A DNA stretch of 64,000 nt from contig CASLVD010000003.1 in NCBI GenBank assembly GCA_949398305.1, positions 1-64,000 of the forward strand. Reading direction: 5' to 3'. Below, one piece after another: positions 38,868-46,912 of the stretch (position 1 is its first letter; each line of letters begins with the position of its first letter). The stretch comes from an uncultured Candidatus Melainabacteria bacterium. Lineage in GTDB: Bacteria > Cyanobacteriota > Vampirovibrionia > Gastranaerophilales > Gastranaerophilaceae. The notes under the pieces are model-generated. The model had not been told where the DNA came from. It was given only the letters and a program-made list of their open reading frames with translations, and searched no databases. Position numbers and translations under genes: made by a program.

Positions 38868-39617
38868 ATGACAGAAAACATGGAAATGCCTAATGAAACA
38901 GAAGATCGTCAACGAATCTTGCTCGCTGATGATGAGGCAAGTATCAGACGTATCTTAGAAACTCGTTTAAAAATGGCTGGTTATGATGTTTATACTGCTC
39001 AAGACGGCGAAGAAGCTGTTGCAGCATTTAATAAATACAATCCTGATTTGGTTGTTTTAGATGTTATGATGCCAAAAATGGATGGTTATGGCGTAACAAG
39101 AGAAATTAGAAGATCTTCAGATGTTCCTATTATAATCTTGACAGCTTTAGGTGATGTCTCAGAAAGAATTACCGGTTTGGAATTGGGTGCTGATGATTAT
39201 GTGATTAAGCCTTTCAGCCCTAAAGAATTAGAAGCGAGAGTAAAAGCTGTACTTAGAAGAACAAATAACCGTGAAATGGTTACACCATCCGGCAAAGTTA
39301 CTAAAAATGTTATTACAACAGGTAATATCAAAATCGATACAGCAAGACGTCAGGTTTATCGTAAGAATGAAAGAATCAGACTTACAGGTATGGAATTCAG
39401 CTTACTTGAGTTGTTGGTAAATAATTCAGGTCAAGCATTTTCAAGAAATGAAATCTTGCAGCATGTCTGGGCATATCCGCCAGATCATAGAATTGATACC
39501 CGTGTAGTTGACGTTCATATCTCAAGATTACGTTCTAAGTTGGAAACAGATCCGGCAAATCCGGAGCTTATCTTGACAGCTCGCGGAATCGGGTATATGT
39601 TCCAAAGAATTAATTAA
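38868..39617 (+). CDS. rpaB: OmpR-family response regulator, RpaB/Ycf27-like
   Basis: DDEASIRRILETRLKMAGYDV, LVVLDVMMPKMDGYGV, ELGADDYVIKPFSPKELEARVKAVLRR; winged-helix C-terminus. Confidence 0.9.
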   Translation: MTENMEMPNETEDRQRILLADDEASIRRILETRLKMAGYDVYTAQDGEEAVAAFNKYNPDLVVLDVMMPKMDGYGVTREIRRSSDVPIIILTALGDVSERITGLELGADDYVIKPFSPKELEARVKAVLRRTNNREMVTPSGKVTKNVITTGNIKIDTARRQVYRKNERIRLTGMEFSLLELLVNNSGQAFSRNEILQHVWAYPPDHRIDTRVVDVHISRLRSKLETDPANPELILTARGIGYMFQRIN

Positions 39618-39621
39618 TATT

Positions 39622-39649
39622 AAAAAGCTCCCAAAAGGAGCTTTTTAAT
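39622..39649. terminator. Rho-independent terminator
   Basis: aaaaagctcccaaaaggagctttttaa. Confidence 0.85.
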
Positions 39650-39663
39650 TTGGAGGATAGAAA

Positions 39664-40071
39664 TTGTATACTGATGTATTAAGTCGAAAAGAGATAATAA
39701 TATTTTTAATAGTCTTTTTTATCGCTGGTTTATTTTTGACAAGGGAAGTGGATTTTAATTGTCCTGATGCAAAAAGCTATTGTACGTTAACGACTACTAA
39801 TTTGTATAATATTCAAAATTCTAAAAAGCAAATAGCTCCTGATAATATAAGGTCTTTTGAGGTTGAAGGCCACATTGGTATACACTCAAGTAGTACCAGA
39901 CGTGGTTCGACATATGGAGAAATGTATAGAATGGTAATACGAACAAAAACCGGTAAACTTTATCGTATACATAAATCTTCCAAAAATCCTGAGTTTTTCG
40001 ACAATTATACTACAGAAATAACTGAGTGTTTGCAAAAGGGAAATTATCCTTGTAAATTTCATATATATTAG
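39664..40071 (+). CDS. Hypothetical protein with N-terminal TM
   Basis: ORF; TTG start after ggaggatagaaa. Confidence 0.55.
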   Translation: MYTDVLSRKEIIIFLIVFFIAGLFLTREVDFNCPDAKSYCTLTTTNLYNIQNSKKQIAPDNIRSFEVEGHIGIHSSSTRRGSTYGEMYRMVIRTKTGKLYRIHKSSKNPEFFDNYTTEITECLQKGNYPCKFHIY

Positions 40072-40122
40072 AAATTTAACTTGATTTTAAATCTTTTTTT
40101 GCTAATATAAATGTATAGATAT

Positions 40123-40199
40123 GGCGGATGTCGTCAAGTGGTTAAGACCAAGGATTGTGGTTCCTTTATGCGTGGGTTCGAATCCCATCATCCGCCCCA
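40123..40199 (+). tRNA. tRNA-His (anticodon GTG), with encoded G-1 and CCA
   Basis: Cloverleaf read by eye: GCGGATG/CATCCGC acceptor, AAGGA-TTGTGGT-TCCTT anticodon arm, GTGGG-TTCGAAT-CCCAT T-arm, G-1 opposite C73. Confidence 0.95.
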
Positions 40200-40206
40200 T
40201 TTTTAA

Positions 40207-40232
40207 AAGCTCTCGATAAGAGAGCTTTTTTA
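40207..40232 (+). terminator. Terminator after tRNA-His
   Basis: agctctcgataagagagctttttt. Confidence 0.85.
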
Positions 40233-40332
40233 TGCGCATGATGAGGGTGAGAACCTACGCAATGCAAAGCCTTGTCTTTTATTTTGAACTATTTTAATTT
40301 AAAATCGTTATAAATATAATTATAGGAGTATT

Positions 40333-40647
40333 ATGAAAAAGTTTTTAATTGGATTTGTATTTTTATTTCTACTATCCGGGGATGTATTTGCGTCTCAAAT
40401 TTCTCAAAGCTGTACATATAACGGAGTTCCTCTATATGGCAGAGTAAAAGTTGTAAATAGCTTTCCGGATTTTAAAGTCAAACGTGTTACAAGTTATGCT
40501 GATTTAAAAGTTAAAGAAGTTACTTCTTTTGCAAATAGCTGCGGCCGCTGGCAATTTGTTGATTCTTTCCCTGATTTTACAATAAAATATGTTGACTCAT
40601 TTGAAGATTTTAAAATCAAGTTTGTTAATTCTTTTGAAGGGTTATGA
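40333..40647 (+). CDS. Secreted small repeat protein (VxSFxDFKVK repeats)
   Basis: Signal peptide MKKFLIGFVFLFLLSGDVFA; repeats VNSFPDFKVK, VTSYADLKVK, VTSFANSCGRWQF, VDSFPDFTIK, VDSFEDFKIK, VNSFEGL. Confidence 0.8.
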   Translation: MKKFLIGFVFLFLLSGDVFASQISQSCTYNGVPLYGRVKVVNSFPDFKVKRVTSYADLKVKEVTSFANSCGRWQFVDSFPDFTIKYVDSFEDFKIKFVNSFEGL

Positions 40648-41031
40648 TTATGGTTCTTGTGAATAGTGTATGTTACTAAGTTTCCACCCGTCATCGCGTA
40701 ATACTATAAATTGTGTTTCGCGCCCTTGGGTGTGGATTTCTTCGTTTGTATCTTTTTGCGTTGCATAAAAATCCCAGCTGAATTCTAAAAATGCAGTGTT
40801 ACCGTAGTATTTTGTCATTATATCTTTTAATTTTAAACTTCTTTTTGAAAAATGTTTATCCATTACGCCCAAGTAGAAGTTTTCTTTAATATCTTCAAAC
40901 CCGTAAGCGCGTCCTCTCGGGTAAATAAAAGAAACAGAACCTTCTTTATCCCAAATTTCGCGGGCAAGTTCAGTATCACATTTGTTTATTGATTCAACGT
41001 ATTTTTCTAGTAAATTATCAATTCTTTCCAT
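40648..41031 (-). CDS. SnoaL/NTF2-like fold protein
   Basis: NLLEKYVESINKCDTELAREIWDKEGSVSFIYPRGRAYGFEDIKENF... Confidence 0.75.
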   Translation of the reverse strand: MERIDNLLEKYVESINKCDTELAREIWDKEGSVSFIYPRGRAYGFEDIKENFYLGVMDKHFSKRSLKLKDIMTKYYGNTAFLEFSWDFYATQKDTNEEIHTQGRETQFIVLRDDGWKLSNIHYSQEP

Positions 41032-41083
41032 AAGCAAAGTTTATCATAAAATTATGATATAATACATAAAAAGGGAGAAAATA

Positions 41084-41668
41084 GTGGAAGAAAAAGAAAA
41101 AATGTTGAGTGGACTTTTATATGATGCTAATTATGATAAATCTTTGATTGATGAAAGGACCAAATGTAAGTCATTATGTGTATTATATAATAGTTTGCCG
41201 CCTGCAAATATTGATGAAAGAAATAAAATAATTAAGAAAATATTAGGCTCAACAAAAGAAAATTTTTTAATAGAACAGCCATTTTATTGTGATTACGGGT
41301 ATAATATTTCTATTGGTGAAAATTTTTATGCAAATCATAATTTAATAATATTGGATCCCGGTAAAGTTGAATTCGGAGATAATGTTTTTATCGGACCAAA
41401 TTGTGCGTTTTATACTCCACAGCATCCTTTGGATTTTGAAACAAGAAATAAAGGACTTGAATATGCTTTCCCGATAAAAGTCGGTAATAATGTTTGGTTT
41501 GGAGGAAATGTTGTTGTGCTACCGGGGGTTAGTATCGGAGATAATTCTGTAATTGGAGCGGGGGCTGTTGTTACAAAAAATATTCCGCCAAATGTAATTG
41601 CGGTAGGAAATCCTTGTAGAGTGATTAGAAAAATTACCGAAAAAGATAAAATCAAGTTCGAGGTTTAA
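41084..41668 (+). CDS. Maltose/galactoside O-acetyltransferase-like (LbH family)
   Basis: DYGYNISIGENFYANHNLIILD, TPQHPLD, GNNVWFGGNVVVLPGVSIGDNSVIGAGAVVTK. Confidence 0.93.
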   Translation: MEEKEKMLSGLLYDANYDKSLIDERTKCKSLCVLYNSLPPANIDERNKIIKKILGSTKENFLIEQPFYCDYGYNISIGENFYANHNLIILDPGKVEFGDNVFIGPNCAFYTPQHPLDFETRNKGLEYAFPIKVGNNVWFGGNVVVLPGVSIGDNSVIGAGAVVTKNIPPNVIAVGNPCRVIRKITEKDKIKFEV

Positions 41669-41675
41669 GTATTAT

Positions 41676-43349
41676 ATGGAAAATAATAAAATTATAAAAG
41701 GTCTATTTATTTTTATAGTAATAGTTTTGACAGTTGTATTAAGGGTTTTATATATAGATTGTGATTTCTGGTATGATGAAGCCTGTTCGTGGTTTAGTGC
41801 CATTCAGGAATTCCCTGTTGGTATTATGAAAAATTTAATGACTCTTGATATGCAGCATACACCGTTATACTTTTTTCTTTTGCATTTTTGGATAAAAATC
41901 TTTGGGGATGGTGAAATCGCGATAAGATCTTTATCTGTAATTTTTGGAATTTTAACTGTGCCTGTTGTATATGCTGCGGCATCTAAAATTACAAATAAAA
42001 CAAATTCTGTGATTGCATGTTTAATTTCTGCAGTATCACCTTTGCTGGTGTTTTTCTCTGCTGAAGCCAGAATGTATCCTATGGCGGTTTTTCTTGTTAT
42101 GCTTTCTTTGAATTATCTAATTGATTTTGAACAGAAGAATGATAAGAAATCTTTGATAAAACTCATTTTTGTTAATCTTTTAATTCCGTATACTCTTGTT
42201 GGCGGAATTTTATACAATATTGCTTTGGCAGTTTGCTATGGAGTTTATTTATTTAGAAAAAACAAAGATATTTTAAAATTGTATTTAAAAGGTGTTTTGG
42301 CGGAGTTAATATTGCTTGTTCCGTATTTTGTGTTGATTTCATACTATGCAAAAATGCGTTTAGAGTTTGTTATAAGACATGAAGGCGGTTTCTTTTTTAC
42401 GCATATTGTTGATGTTATCAGAAATTTCTTTGGTATAGAATTAGTTGATAATATTTATTGGCCTTCAGTTTATCCGTATACTATGAATTTGGAATTTACA
42501 TTGCTCGTTGTTGTTCCTTGCGTGTATTTTGTTTACGGGCTTGTTCACGGGTGTAAAAATTCAGAAGGCTTTTTGAAAACTTTATATTACACATTTTTTG
42601 TAAGTTTAGTTTTATCTGTGATTTTTGCGATGTTACATGTTAATGTATTTACAGTGCGTTATATTTTATATTTACTTCCGCCGATGATTATTTTAGGGAT
42701 AATCGGACTTAGTAAGAGGATTAGTTTGAACCATTTAAAAGCTTTTGCCGTGTTTTACATATTGGGATCTATTATCTGCGGTGTTCATTATACCAATGTT
42801 TCAAAAGATTTGAAAACCATAGCGTATAAGGCTGTAAGGATAGAAGCTGATAAGAACGGGTTAAATGCTGAGGATTTGGTAATTTTACCGTTTGGTGCGG
42901 ATGCTCCGTATTATTTCAGACAGAAAGGAAGTCCGAGAGTTTTGCCGTTTGATTTTCATAAACAGGCAAGAAATCCGAAAAATAATAATTTTTACGATGT
43001 TGAACAGCAAAAAAATCCTGATAAAGACAGAGTGATTTACGATTCTATATTTAGTGATAAGGGTTTTTCTGATAATCATTATGAATATTTTCAGACAAAT
43101 GTTATTGATGCAGTAAAACCTGGCAGATATGTCCTTATAGGATTATATGGAACGGATGCGCAGCAGCTTGTAACATTAGAAGAATTAAGAAAATCTGTTA
43201 CAAGCTTGCAGGATATAAAGGATCAGCGTGTGAAAATTTTACTTCAAAAGTATTTATACGATATAAGAGCGTATCTTGATAATAGCTTTGACTTTTTAGG
43301 TAATTACACGCAAGATAATTATACATATTTGCTTTTTCAAAAAAGATAA
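41676..43349 (+). CDS. GT39/PMT-like membrane glycosyltransferase (GT-C fold)
   Basis: Multiple TM helices; FWYDEACSWF and HTPLYFFLLHFWIKIFGDGEIAIRSLSVIFG. Confidence 0.88.
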   Translation: MENNKIIKGLFIFIVIVLTVVLRVLYIDCDFWYDEACSWFSAIQEFPVGIMKNLMTLDMQHTPLYFFLLHFWIKIFGDGEIAIRSLSVIFGILTVPVVYAAASKITNKTNSVIACLISAVSPLLVFFSAEARMYPMAVFLVMLSLNYLIDFEQKNDKKSLIKLIFVNLLIPYTLVGGILYNIALAVCYGVYLFRKNKDILKLYLKGVLAELILLVPYFVLISYYAKMRLEFVIRHEGGFFFTHIVDVIRNFFGIELVDNIYWPSVYPYTMNLEFTLLVVVPCVYFVYGLVHGCKNSEGFLKTLYYTFFVSLVLSVIFAMLHVNVFTVRYILYLLPPMIILGIIGLSKRISLNHLKAFAVFYILGSIICGVHYTNVSKDLKTIAYKAVRIEADKNGLNAEDLVILPFGADAPYYFRQKGSPRVLPFDFHKQARNPKNNNFYDVEQQKNPDKDRVIYDSIFSDKGFSDNHYEYFQTNVIDAVKPGRYVLIGLYGTDAQQLVTLEELRKSVTSLQDIKDQRVKILLQKYLYDIRAYLDNSFDFLGNYTQDNYTYLLFQKR

Positions 43350-43373
43350 GTAAAAATGTAGAACAGGGTTTTT

Positions 43374-43757
43374 ATGAATAAGTTATGTATTTTATTTTTT
43401 ATAATAGTTTTCTTTGCCGGATATAGCCTGGCACAGGATGGAGTTGTTTGGCGCAGGGTTGATGAAAATAATTTTATAAATCCTGATGGGATTGTCGGTA
43501 CACCGGAAGGGTTTACATTTATGCTGAAAGCTTTTAATAAAGGTCAGTATGAGCCTGTAAACGGTAGACGAATTAATTACACTATAAGTCAATATACACT
43601 TGATTGTAAGAATCTTGAGTATAAAATCGGAGTAATTGATTCGTATGATTATGAAGATAATTTTGTTAACGGAGATTACAACAGGTATGCGAAATTTCAA
43701 CCTATAGTTTCAGGAACGGCTGTTGGTGAGGTTGCTAAGCTTTATTGCAAGTTTTAG
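43374..43757 (+). CDS. Secreted hypothetical protein
   Basis: Signal peptide-like MNKLCILFFIIVFFAGYSLAQ. Confidence 0.6.
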   Translation: MNKLCILFFIIVFFAGYSLAQDGVVWRRVDENNFINPDGIVGTPEGFTFMLKAFNKGQYEPVNGRRINYTISQYTLDCKNLEYKIGVIDSYDYEDNFVNGDYNRYAKFQPIVSGTAVGEVAKLYCKF

Positions 43758-43802
43758 CTTTTAATATTTGTTAAATCAGATAATTAATGTTATCCTAGGT
43801 TT

Positions 43803-44330
43803 ATGATTGAGTTAATGATATTATATATTCTTTTAACGCACGATTTGACAATGTATTCAATACAGAAAAGAATACAGGAAAATTTTTGCGCTTATACTAA
43901 CCCGAGTTTTGGCGCATTAAAGCCGGCACTTGTCAGGTTAGAAAAAGCAGGCTGTATTACTTCTTCAAAAATGATGTCTGACGGGGGGAAACTTTCTGTC
44001 TTTTATTCAATTACCAAAGATGGAGAAAAGAATTTGAGAAAACTTTTGCTTAAACCTTTTTCGCCAAACCCTGTTCAATTTTTATCTGATGCAAGAATAA
44101 AACTTTCGTGTTTGTCTTTTTTAGATAAGGATGATAAGGAAGAAGTATTTCTTGATATTAAAACAAATGCACTTTTGCATAAGACAAATGCTGAAGATAT
44201 TCTTTCAGATGAGTATACACCGCAGACATTTTATCAGAGAATGGTATTAGATAACGCGGTTTGTGAATATAAGAATTTTATTGTATTAGTTGAAGGTTTA
44301 GAAAAAGAAAATGCCCGCAATAGTAAATAG
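43803..44330 (+). CDS. PadR-family transcriptional regulator
   Basis: ILYILLTHDLTMYSIQKRI...GALKPALVRLEKAGCI...YSITKDGEKNL. Confidence 0.85.
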   Translation: MIELMILYILLTHDLTMYSIQKRIQENFCAYTNPSFGALKPALVRLEKAGCITSSKMMSDGGKLSVFYSITKDGEKNLRKLLLKPFSPNPVQFLSDARIKLSCLSFLDKDDKEEVFLDIKTNALLHKTNAEDILSDEYTPQTFYQRMVLDNAVCEYKNFIVLVEGLEKENARNSK

Positions 44331-45579
44331 TGTATTAGAAGGTTCAATAGCACAGGAATTAGAAATACAAAAAGGTGATGAAATTATTTCAATTGATGGC
44401 GTGAAAATGCTTGATATGATTGATTATAATTTTTATATGAAATCTGAACTTATAACTGTTGAGATAAAAAAAACAAATGGCGAAATTGAAGAAATCGAAA
44501 TTGAAAAAGATTATGATGAAGATTTGGGAATCGTTTTTGAAAGTGCTGTTTTTGATAGGATAAAACCTTGTTTGAATCATTGTATTTTTTGTTTTGTAGA
44601 TCAGCAGCCAAAGGGTTTGAGAGATACTTTGTACATTAAAGATGATGATTACAGATTGTCATATTTGCAGGGAACTTATATTACGCTGACAAACTTTAAT
44701 GATGCTGATCGAGAACGCATAAAGCGCATGCATCTGGGACCGTTTTATGTATCAGTTCATACAACAAACCCTGAATTGCGTGTAAAAATGCTTAGAAATC
44801 CAAACGCGGGTAAATGTCTGGATAATTTAAAATGGTTCAGAGCAAATGGTATTCCGTTTCACGCTCAAATAGTATTGTGTCCGGGCATAAATGACGGGGC
44901 AGAACTTGACAGAACACTTTCAGATTTAGCAAAGTTAAAAAATACAGTTTTGTCTGTGGCTATTGTTCCTGTAGGCTTGACACAATTTAGACCTGATGGT
45001 GAGCTTCGCAGAGTAGATAAAAAATGCGCAGCTGAAACAATTGAAATAGCTTCAAAATACAAGCGGGTTTGCTGTTCGGATGAGTTTTTCCTGCTTGCAG
45101 GTGAACCGATACCTCCGTCTAAATATTACGGAAATTTCTGTCAGTTGGATGATGGTGTAGGCGCTCTTAGAATGACACTTGATGATTTTTATACGCATAA
45201 ACTGCCGGAAAGTGTATCAAAACCTTTCAAACTTGTTTTTGCCTGCTCATATGCAGCTAAAGATATGCTCAATGAAGTCGCGCAAGAACTTAATAAAATT
45301 AAAAATTTAACAGTTGAAGTTCATCCTGTAAAATCAAATTACTGGGGGCAGGATATTACTGTTGCCGGACTTATTACAACAGATGATCTGATTAGAACCG
45401 TTAAAGATGTTGATTGTGATATGGTTGTAATCCCATCTGTAATGCTTCGCCCATACTCCGAGGACTTTTTAGACGGTAAAAATCTGGATTATGTAAAAGA
45501 ACATTCAAACAAAAACTTCTTTGTCCAAAAAAATATTTATTCCTTAAAAGAAGTTGTTGAATTTATTTATTCGATTTAA
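44311..45579 (+). CDS. DUF512 / PDZ-radical SAM family protein
   Basis: N-terminal PDZ-like; CLNHCIFCFVDQQPKGLRDTLYIKDDDYRLSYLQGTYITLTN. Confidence 0.93.
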   Translation: MPAIVNSVLEGSIAQELEIQKGDEIISIDGVKMLDMIDYNFYMKSELITVEIKKTNGEIEEIEIEKDYDEDLGIVFESAVFDRIKPCLNHCIFCFVDQQPKGLRDTLYIKDDDYRLSYLQGTYITLTNFNDADRERIKRMHLGPFYVSVHTTNPELRVKMLRNPNAGKCLDNLKWFRANGIPFHAQIVLCPGINDGAELDRTLSDLAKLKNTVLSVAIVPVGLTQFRPDGELRRVDKKCAAETIEIASKYKRVCCSDEFFLLAGEPIPPSKYYGNFCQLDDGVGALRMTLDDFYTHKLPESVSKPFKLVFACSYAAKDMLNEVAQELNKIKNLTVEVHPVKSNYWGQDITVAGLITTDDLIRTVKDVDCDMVVIPSVMLRPYSEDFLDGKNLDYVKEHSNKNFFVQKNIYSLKEVVEFIYSI

Positions 45580-45799
45580 CCTCAAAGCCTGCAAGTTCGT
45601 CTAATGAAATCCCGAAAACTTCTGCTAATTTTATAAAAGTTGGAAATCCGATTGTTTCTTTCCCTGTTTCCAGTCTATTAATATGTTCACGAGTTCTATC
45701 TATTAATTCTGCAAGATATTCTTGAGAATATTTATTTTGTTTTCTCAATATGCGGATGTTTTGCGCAACCAGTTTATTATATTTATTTTCTTCTTGCAT
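45563..45799 (-). CDS. Xre-family HTH regulator
   Basis: NIRILRKQNKYSQEYLAELIDRTREHINRLETGKETIGFPTFIKLAEVFGISLDEL; start trimmed. Confidence 0.88.
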   Translation of the reverse strand: MQEENKYNKLVAQNIRILRKQNKYSQEYLAELIDRTREHINRLETGKETIGFPTFIKLAEVFGISLDELAGFEVKSNK

Positions 45800-45863
45800 A
45801 TTTTGATTATACGTGTATAATATAATTATTCTGTGATAAATACCGCACAAAAGGAGATAGGAT

Positions 45864-46610
45864 ATGAATAAAAAATTTGCCTTTACGTTCGCCGAAGGTG
45901 CTACGCATGTAGCTATGCCACCAGTATTTTCTAAAGCAGGCTTTACTTTAGCTGAGGTTTTAATAACTCTTGGTGTAATAGGTGTTGTTGCAGCTATTAC
46001 CATTCCTGAACTAATGACGGCTTATAAAGCTCATCAGTTGAGGTCACAGTTTTTAAAATCTTATTCTGTTGTGCAGCAAGTTTTTAAACAAATGGAATCT
46101 GAAGATATAGCTATTGAGCCTTCTGCATATACTGGTGTGTACGGTCCACAAGTTTTATTGTATAAAGAGTTTAAAAAATTTTTAACAGGATATACTGACT
46201 GCGGTACTTGGTCTGTGAAAAGTTATCCTTGTGCTAATGTTAATAAGCTTAATTATAAAACTTTTAATAAAAAGAGTGTAGTAAGTCGTTATTATTTTGA
46301 TGACGGTCAATTAGCACTTCCGGATGGAACATTACTTATTTTTGAACAGGGGGCAGCTACTGATTATATCTGGGTTTTTGTTGATATAAATGGTTACAAA
46401 AATCCGCCAAATGTTTGGGGATATGATTTATTTACATTTGAATTTTTGGACGGTGAGTTACGAACTATGGGTGATAAGCAAACTACTTATAATGATTTAT
46501 TAAAGTATTGCGACATTAAAAGTGATGATGCTAAAAACGGTATTGCCTGTGCTTATAGAGCTAAAACTGAATCTGATTATTTTAAATGGGTTATTAAAAA
46601 TGTTAAGTAA
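45864..46610 (+). CDS. Prepilin-type N-terminal cleavage/methylation domain protein with duplicated leader
   Basis: FAFTFAEGATHVAMPPVFSKAGFTLAEVLITLGVIGVVAAITIPEL; C-terminal LPDGTLL...DINGYKNPPNVWGYDLF. Confidence 0.9.
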   Translation: MNKKFAFTFAEGATHVAMPPVFSKAGFTLAEVLITLGVIGVVAAITIPELMTAYKAHQLRSQFLKSYSVVQQVFKQMESEDIAIEPSAYTGVYGPQVLLYKEFKKFLTGYTDCGTWSVKSYPCANVNKLNYKTFNKKSVVSRYYFDDGQLALPDGTLLIFEQGAATDYIWVFVDINGYKNPPNVWGYDLFTFEFLDGELRTMGDKQTTYNDLLKYCDIKSDDAKNGIACAYRAKTESDYFKWVIKNVK

Positions 46611-46616
46611 ATCCCC

Positions 46617-46823
46617 CTACGGTACGGGGTCGTATCCTCCGGGATTACCCGGGTGACAGCGGCAAATTCGTTTAATTCCGAGCCATCCGCCTTTTAATAC
46701 TCCGTATTTCTCGATAGCCTGTTTTGTGTACTCCGAGCATGTTGGATAAAACCTGCAAACCTTCGGCGTGAATTTTGAAAACCATTGATAGATTTTTATT
46801 AGCGTTAACAATAAATTTTTCAT
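46617..46823 (-). CDS. yidD: Membrane protein insertion efficiency factor
   Basis: [58 protein letters not shown]. Confidence 0.95.
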   Translation of the reverse strand: MKNLLLTLIKIYQWFSKFTPKVCRFYPTCSEYTKQAIEKYGVLKGGWLGIKRICRCHPGNPGGYDPVP

Positions 46824-46845
46824 ATAATTTCCCTGAAAATTTTTC

Positions 46846-46907
46846 GTCACTCTGAACTCGATTCAGAGTCTATATTTATAGATTCCGGATCGGTGTCCGG
46901 AATGACA
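46846..46907. repeat. Interspersed palindromic repeat copy
   Basis: gtcactctgaactcgattcagagtctatatttatagattccggatcggtgtccggaatgac. Confidence 0.85.
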
Positions 46908-46912
46908 ATATA

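Noticed and set aside
43983-43988. G6 tract in the PadR ORF as a phase-variation site
   Set aside because: Only six G; too short to rank with the two G9 tracts
45800-46003. N-terminal extension of the Xre ORF
   Set aside because: Extension is antisense to the neighbouring prepilin gene; true start most likely ATG at 45799
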